Shown one piece after another: positions 57,458 through 64,000 of a stretch of 64,000 nt of DNA (the first letter of the stretch is position 1; every line of letters begins with the position of its first letter). The stretch spans positions 46,302,812-46,366,811 of the forward strand of contig CM051461.1 in the NCBI GenBank assembly GCA_028095005.1, written 5' to 3'. A program made the position numbers and the translations under genes. A model generated the notes under the pieces. That model was not told the origin of the DNA, searched no databases, and was given only the letters and a program-made list of their open reading frames with translations. The stretch is from Rhynchospora pubera. Taxonomy: Eukaryota > Streptophyta > Magnoliopsida > Poales > Cyperaceae.

Positions 57458-58497
57458 CCGCTTCAGTTACGCCTCAAAAGACTGGTCAGACTTTCGTACC
57501 CGTTTATAAAACGCGTTCGGAGCCTTCGAGCGTGTTTTATAAACAGATAGGAAGGCGTAAATTTTTCGAAATGGAGTTATTACCATTTTTTTCCAAAATT
57601 AATAGGAAAATTAATGTGAAAAGTTAGGATAAATTTATTTTTAAGGTTAAATTTACAATTTTTAAAATATCACATTTAATTTCATATTAATTTTATTTAA
57701 AAATGACATTAGAATATTAATTTTGACATTAATATCATTTTGTTTGAATAACTATCAAGAAAGTCACTTGATTTACTGCATTTCTCTTCATAATGATTAA
57801 TTTATGATTTTAAAAAAAAAATTAGTAGTTTAGAGTGGTTTTTAGGTTTGCAAACTTTCAAAGTGGATTTTGGAGGTCTAGAGAGCGCTTTTTGGCTCCG
57901 AAAATGGTCTTTATGGGGTTTCACCCCGGTAATACGTGCAGATATCGTCGCTAGCTTTCCGGATTGTACTCGATCGTCCCAAACGGACCTTCCTATCAAA
58001 AGTTATGCCTGTTTAAAGTTTTAATGTTCAAAATTTTTTAGAAAATTTATATTTTAATTATTTCCATATTATATATTATTTGATTATATATGGCTAACAT
58101 AAAATAAAAAAAGGAGAGACTACAATGCAAAAGATAAGTTTGTAGAATTAAATAGTAAAAATACAGGGTCACCGGCGAATAATTATTCAAACAAAATGAT
58201 ATTATACACATGTTCAAAAAAAATATGTGCAATTAAATGCATATAAAATATGTGTAATATATTTCTTATATCTATTTAATACATCTTTAATTGGAAATGA
58301 AATTTTGAGAATTTTGTAAATATGAAACATGCAGGGACCTTGTTGCAAAATATTATTTTTAATAAGTTAAATGTTGCGGCTTGAATGAAAAATATGAAAA
58401 ACTAATAACACGTTTATAAAACGCGCTCGAAGGCTCCGAACGCGTTTTATAAACGGGTACGAAGGTCTGACCAGTCTTTTGAGGCGTAACTGAAGCG

Positions 58498-58588
58498 GTA
58501 CAGTCTCTCTCCTTCTTACCCGTTTATAAAACGCGTTCGAAGCCTTCGAGCGCGTTTTATAAACGGATAGGAAGGAGAGAGACTGTAC
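58498..58588. repeat. 91-bp palindrome, right arm
   Basis: Near-perfect: GTACAGTCTCTCTCCTT at one end, AAGGAGAGAGACTGTAC at the other, with GAAGCCTTC in the centre. Compensating changes between arms (GCGTTC against GAGCGC) are few, so the pairing is almost intact. Confidence 0.85.
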
Positions 58589-58741
58589 GCTTTTATAAAA
58601 CGCGTTCGAACTTTCTTCTTATTAAAATAATAATAATAATTCTTTCTATTAAAATTTTTTGCGTCTGAATTCTTATATAAAATAATTCCTATATAAAATA
58701 ATTTCGGCACAGGTACGCTTACCATTCCATCTCTAATTCTC

Positions 58742-60427
58742 TATATATTTAAGCCAATTTAGAGACGTTCATTTTATGTATGATTGTAATAAAATGTTGA
58801 TCCTTGTTTAATTCACCTCATTCATTTTGAATTTTGATTCATAACGGATAAAATTCTGATCAAACAGCAATATATAAATGAACATTCATTTTAGTTAAGA
58901 TGGATCGCATTTCATTTCACATGCGCAGTTCTACCTCACAAATCAGTTTAGGCCAGAAATGGGCCTCCTTTTATAAAATCAATCGATTTCAGTCACCAAT
59001 ATTTTCTGAAACATAGAAAAGCCCAAAATCTAGGCCCAATGTTCGGTTTACTGGCCCATAAGAAAACAAGTGCACGCAAAATAATGAAAACCGATAAAAA
59101 TGGCAAAATCGGATATAAACCTCTCTAATTTGATTTTGTTCAGACATAAGAAAACTTAGTGTTATGACTGGTATACCCCCGATCTACACATGCTGCTGCA
59201 GCCACAATGACGATTCAGTTTCCCCTTCTCTCTTTCGTAGCAATTTATCTATTCAAATTGGTGATTTTTCCTTTTTTTTCTTTTAAAATTGATGAGGAAA
59301 GATTTCTGCTATTGCTAAATCCTAGATACGATCATCTTCATCTCTTTATCTCTATTGTTTTTATCTTTTTTTTTGTCTCTGTCTTGCTCTATATGATGTC
59401 CCTTTGTCAAATAATGAAGACACAAAAGTCGAATGATGGTTTATTTCTCATTCCTGATTATTAAGCATGGCAATAGAATATTTTATATTAATTTACTTGG
59501 TAAGTTTTATCATCCACACTTGCTAACACCCATAATAAGCATATAAGATTAGTATTTCAATATTGAATTTTAATTCCTTCTGACATGCTTGGGCTATAGT
59601 AATGCTTGTATAAAAGATAATTATTTTGAAAGAAATTATACTTTAGATAAAAATAAAATTATCTAATACCATACTGGTTAAATATGACAGTATTCTAACA
59701 TGATCATTTGGGTTTACAAGACAATCAATCTCTTACTTGTATATTTTTTTTATTTATTTTTGACATCTTTAATAGTTTGAATCAAGACACATTATTGCGC
59801 ACAAGAGCAATATGGTCTTGAACTGGTTTATTATTTTTGCATGATAAAAACAGACCCATTCCAAACTTATCGACTTTAGGTTCAAGAGCTAAGTGATCTA
59901 ACCGGATTGTCATTTCCTCGTGTGAAATCAAACTTGTTTCAACTTGTTTAGACAAGAAAATGAAGCACGGATTTGAGGGACACAAAGAAGGAGAGGGGTA
60001 TTATTGTCCAAAATATTAAGAATTATTCTTTTATAATTAAAATATTATTAAAATTCATAAAAAGGGTTTATATCCCAATTTAATATGATTAGAGGGATTT
60101 ATATCCAATTGAAGAAAATGTGAGGGGTTATATCCGATTTTCCCTAAAAATAATGACCATCTCAAATGGATAGGCATCAGCCCATGCCCGTCGCTGTGAA
60201 CCACTAGGCACAGAAACACAGTTTCCTATTTTCCTCTCCCCAGTAAAAGGAAAAACCAATAAATAAAAAATAATTAATTTTATAATTAATTAATGAACGC
60301 AGAAAATCCAAAATCTCAGGCTCCCTTCAACGCCGCGTATTAACACATAATCCCAAAGATTTTTTTTCCCTCTCTCTCTCTCTCTCTTCCAAACCTAACC
60401 CTAGAATCCAACCCAATCCATTGGTTA
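58742..60427. other. intergenic and promoter of the right-edge gene
   Basis: No gene is supported; frames at 59207-59464 and 59782-59985 lack any recognisable motif. The last 120 bp include an AT-rich stretch (TTTTATAATTAATTAATG near 60278) and a CT-repeat patch (60367-60387), a layout common in plant core promoters and leaders. Confidence 0.45.
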
Positions 60428-63400
60428 ATGGAGAGGTCGTTCGAGGCATGGGAGGAGGTCCAGCGCCATGGCCAGGACTTGATGGATCGGGTCGCGCAGG
60501 GAGTCACTGGATTCATCCAGTCGCAGATCGTCGCTGCGCCTCCTGTTCCCTTCCACTGGCCTCCTGCTCCCGCTAAGGCGCCGTTTGTGCTCGACGAGAT
60601 CGGAGGCCGACTTGGCCAAGCTGGAAATGAGATCGGGAATTACTTCAATGGCGTTGTGCAACAGTTCTTCAGGCAACTCCCGCCCCCTTTTCGACATGAG
60701 GATGATCGGCCGTTCATTGATCCTCGGTAGGTTTGATTTCTGTGGAGTTGTGTGAAAGGGAGGAGTTATTTGAGTTGATTTTGAGGAAATTATGGAAAAT
60801 TAGAGAAGTGTTATGTTTATTATTTCTATTTATTGACTTGTCATTTGTCTGGGGGTTTTCTAGTTTTTAGTATATATGCTTACTGAAATGAATTATTATC
60901 AAGTTTGGTGAAGACTCCTGGGACCTTGGGTATTCTCAATAATTAATAATAGGACTAGTAGCCAATCAGTGATTAATTAAAATGGTATTCTTTGTTTTTT
61001 GTATGAAAAGACACCAACCCAAATCATAACAAATTTGCACTTCCTGGGGATCCAGAAACTAATTGAAACAGAATGCTTTGACATCTAGGTTTCTGACAAG
61101 TTTAAGAAAAAAATCAATTCTTAAATTCCTACTCTTTGCTTGGGTCGTGTTAGGTTGGTTTCTCATTCTTCAACTTCACCATCACCAGTAGAAAAAAAGT
61201 GGGATGTGGCCAATATGGGATTGGTTGTGGCACAAATAGGGGACCAAAAAGTTATTGAACCAGAACAGGTGGCTGATTTAGCAATCGGGACAGTTGGCGA
61301 GGTAGCTGAAGATGATAGAGATGAAGACTTGGAAGGATTGGATTCTGAAGTCGGCTTTTCAGGGCAGTTCAAGAGGCCTCATGTAAGATGTTTGATGGCA
61401 GTAAAATTAAAATTTTATGATATTATGATATTCGCCAAATATCAAGGAAAACCTTTTTATTGTGACTTCAAAATTTTTAAGAGTAGTTTTCTGTATGCTG
61501 GGTAATGGATGACTTTCTGCAAAATGACTTCTTTTTTTTTGTGTTCTAGCTATTGATTTCTTGCATGGTAAGCCCTTATTCTTCATGCTTGTCTCATATG
61601 GTGTTTGTGGTGTGATGGTTGTTCCATGCATGCATGTGCCTTAGAGTCATCAAAGCAACTAAAATTATATAAGACAAAGAAACATACCCTTTTGGGGAGA
61701 AGATTGATTAGACCAGCTGTATTTATTCAGAAAGCACCTGATAGTGTGGTCAACCATTTGTTGAAGAATTTTATGTTGGTCCCAACTCCCAAATATGAGT
61801 TCAGTAAAGTGTTGAACCTTAGAAATTGTACAGGTCGTCTCCAAATTCAATCTCTTATTTGTCTTAGTTAAGCCTCAACACTCGATATTGGTGTGAGTTG
61901 CAAAAGAATAGTATCTTTAGAGCATGTCAGTTTTTTAAACTGATCACATTATCACGATACAGGGCACTGTAAATATAACGGCAACTTATGACAATAGAAG
62001 CCGGGAAACAGAGACCTCTGTGGTTGCAAGAGGAGACTTATGGAGAGTTGAGGCCTCACGTGGTGGTAATATTACACCTGGCAGCGATAGGTCATCTCTT
62101 TTGCTTGTGCAGCTGGGTCCCGTCCTGTTTGTTCGTGACTCTACTCTTCTGTTACCGATCCATCTTTCAAAGCAACACCTCCTTTGGTATGGATATGATC
62201 GGAAGGTACAGTTCTTTTTTCTTTAAATGTGATATATTATAATCAGTTAATGGCCAACAAGTACATTAATTTTGTGGTATACAGATATTTCATGATCACT
62301 GTTATTTTTTCTGATGTGATATTGAGTTTTAATAATTGATCATGCTTCATCAAAGTGTAAAAAGGGGTAAATCAATACAGCTAAGAATAAAGGGGTAAAT
62401 CCAACATGTGGTTAAACCAGTTGCCAACCTATATTGGCAGGTAACTGGTTACCACGCATTTTGTTGTTTTGGTTTGGGAATGATACCTTGAAGATGTGTA
62501 AAGTTTATTAATCTGTTTTTGCTAACTATTGATTTTGTTGCAGAATGGATTGCATTCTCTTTGTCCTGCAGTATGGTCAAAACATAGAAGATGGTTGCTG
62601 ATGTCAATGATTTGCCTGAATCCACTTGCCTGTGTGAGTAATAGATTTTTCATTTATTATATATTCTTTCCCGTGATAGGACTGTATCTCCTTTCAACTG
62701 CAAAATCAGGAATTTTTAAAGCCAAAGAACCAAATGCCTTCTTTTCATTTTCTTATTTATTTATTATCTATCATTGTTGTTTTGGTGGGGTTATGTTAGG
62801 GCAGGATCTCTTGGTTGATCTTTTGCATACTGCAGGCAATCATAAAATAATTAGATCTACATGTTGGCTTATTCACTTGTTTGACTGATTATTTTTTTTT
62901 TGCGTTTCAGTCATTCATGGATTTGCAATTCCCAAATGGGCAGTTAACTTATGTTGCTGGTGAAGGCTTCACAAGTAGTGCTTTTGTACCAATTCTAGGT
63001 GGTTTGCTTCAAGCTCAAGGGAAATATCCTGGCGAAACTAGGATTAGCTTTTCTTTCAGGGTTAGTGTCCATACTTAGTTCTTCTCTCTATTTCTGGGTC
63101 TCCGTTGTTGTTTTTTTCTGACAATTTGTGAGACGTTTCAAGAAAAATGAAAATTAACACTTTGCACCTGATATAAATCTGAACTTTTCCTTGTGGTTAT
63201 TTAGTTAGAATAATTTTCTACACCTGTTTTGGTTTCTTTGTATATATATTGAAATTCTCTGATTTTTGGGCCCTATTCATAGATAAGACAACAAGAATAG
63301 GCTGTTTGAATTATATGTGGGGGCCATCATGAGAGATTCAAAAGTACAATTTTGGTTACAGATTTGTAAATAGTCCATGTTATAATGTTGTGAGTGGTAT

Positions 63401-64000
63401 TTGAAATGTTACTATGTGTCTATGAAGTTTCCTTCCTTTATTTATGCTTTGTTACTAACTTTTGAACCTTTTTTTTTTCTCATAGAATAAACTCGGTACG
63501 AGGGTAACACCCATGATACGATTGCCAGATAAATCGTTTTCAGTTGGAGTAGATCAACCTATGGCTTGGAAACAAACGGGCATCATGATTAAACCTAGTG
63601 TTCAACTCAGGTTTGTAGATGATCATACTTGTAACTGCTTCTCAAGTTAACTGTCTTATGTTTCACAGTTACATTAGTTGAATACATAACAAGTGTGATT
63701 AGTCCTTTCTCATTAAGCCTTTTATGAATCAGCTTATGTCGCACCTTTGGAGGAAGCAACCCTGGGTCTCGTGCTGAGCTAGTACACTCGATATACTCCT
63801 TGAAAGAGGATATAAATGTAATTTGCGGTTTTTCCTCTTCTACTCAGCCTTCTGTGTTCACTTCCTTAGCTGTAAGTTAAATTCACTTCTTAAAAAATAA
63901 TTAAAAGATATGATGAGGTTTCAGACTTCTTGTAGTTTAAATGTTTCTATATGGTCCCTAAAATTTTATTGGTTTGGCTTGTTTGTTGTTTTTCAGTCAT
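60428..64000 (+). CDS. conserved plant protein of unknown function, 5' part
   Basis: Eight exons are visible: 60428-60726, 61154-61382, 61963-62205, 62544-62633, 62911-63060, 63486-63610, 63733-63871 and 63997 onward, giving 425 codons before the window ends. All introns are GT-AG, and phases join without a stop. The ATG (MERSFEAWEEVQRHGQDL) is the first in frame after a CT-rich leader. The N-terminus is helical with a Pro-rich stretch. Residues about 177-400 alternate short hydrophobic and polar runs (GDLWRVEASRGG, LLLVQLGPVLFVRDSTLLLP, LWYGYDRK, LTYVAGEGFTSSAFVPILGG), which suggests beta-strands and perhaps a membrane barrel; this is inference. No signal peptide or catalytic motif is evident. 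I do not recognise a named family. A partial copy of exon 1 lies at 54634. Confidence 0.85.

Larger units (their letters stand above)
57044..58741. mobile_element. long-inverted-repeat element with four internal palindromes
   Basis: Outer ends GAGAATTAGAGATGGAATGG and its complement. The arms are about 330 bp: 58410-58741 on the right, and on the left 57044-57560, interrupted by about 190 bp (57075-57260). Each arm contains two palindromes around CGTTTATAAAACGCG. No target duplication was found and no protein is encoded; the middle is AT-rich. The arm length suggests a Mutator-like or foldback element, but the family is unidentified. Frames at 57802-57999 and 58516-58725 are incidental. Confidence 0.75.

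Noticed and set aside
59207..59464. 85-codon frame with an ATG and two hydrophobic stretches
   Set aside because: Hydrophobicity follows from T-rich DNA; there is no recognisable family, splice context or codon bias.

Overview
This window looks like nuclear DNA of a flowering plant, most likely a eudicot. It is AT-rich, the host genes have GT-AG introns, and more than half of the sequence is transposon-derived. Only two host genes look intact. One is a class A heat shock factor of the HsfA4 type (1568-4058, minus, two exons). The other is the 5' part of a conserved, unnamed plant gene at the right edge (60428 to beyond 64000, plus, at least eight exons). A third host locus, a CC-NB-LRR resistance gene on the minus strand (41630-47959), is broken by frameshifts and has lost its nucleotide-binding core. 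A short polar open frame at 3-113 may be the tail of a gene lying to the left.

Between 8.1 and 31.8 kb lies a tandem duplication of an anonymous segment (copy A about 8130-13558, copy B about 13559-31839). The copies were invaded separately, so each serves as the empty-site control for the other. Copy A received a 2,923-bp non-autonomous Helitron (9559-12481). Copy B received a small MITE (14270-14395 plus 27537-27577), and a 13.1-kb Ty3/gypsy retrotransposon (14396-27531) later landed inside that MITE. A second Helitron of the same family lies in copy B on the other strand (29918-31099).

The retrotransposon is the most interesting object. It has two 591-bp LTRs differing at 6 sites and a perfect 5-bp target duplication. 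Gag-protease-RT-RNase H and a second RNase H-integrase frame run on the minus strand. A 980-codon gene runs on the opposite strand between integrase and the 3' LTR; it is interrupted by an 84-bp GT-AG intron and has its own TATA-like box. A 9-copy minisatellite of 41/32-bp units lies between integrase and that antisense gene. These traits fit the Tat lineage. The sense pol is damaged by a frame break in the second RNase H and a stop just before the integrase GPF module, while the antisense gene is open.

The right half (31.8-60.4 kb) is gene-poor. It holds a 1.5-kb solo LTR with clustered palindromes, Tourist-like MITEs nested in one another, and hAT-type elements with exact 8-bp duplications at 6.0, 37.2, 45.7, 48.2, 49.0 and 51.6 kb. 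It also holds retroposon fragments, several Helitron 3' ends, a foldback element (56.4 kb) and a 1.7-kb inverted-repeat element whose arms carry four large palindromes (57.0-58.7 kb). A partial copy of the right-edge gene's first exon sits at 54.6 kb. I saw no tRNA, rRNA or CRISPR features.
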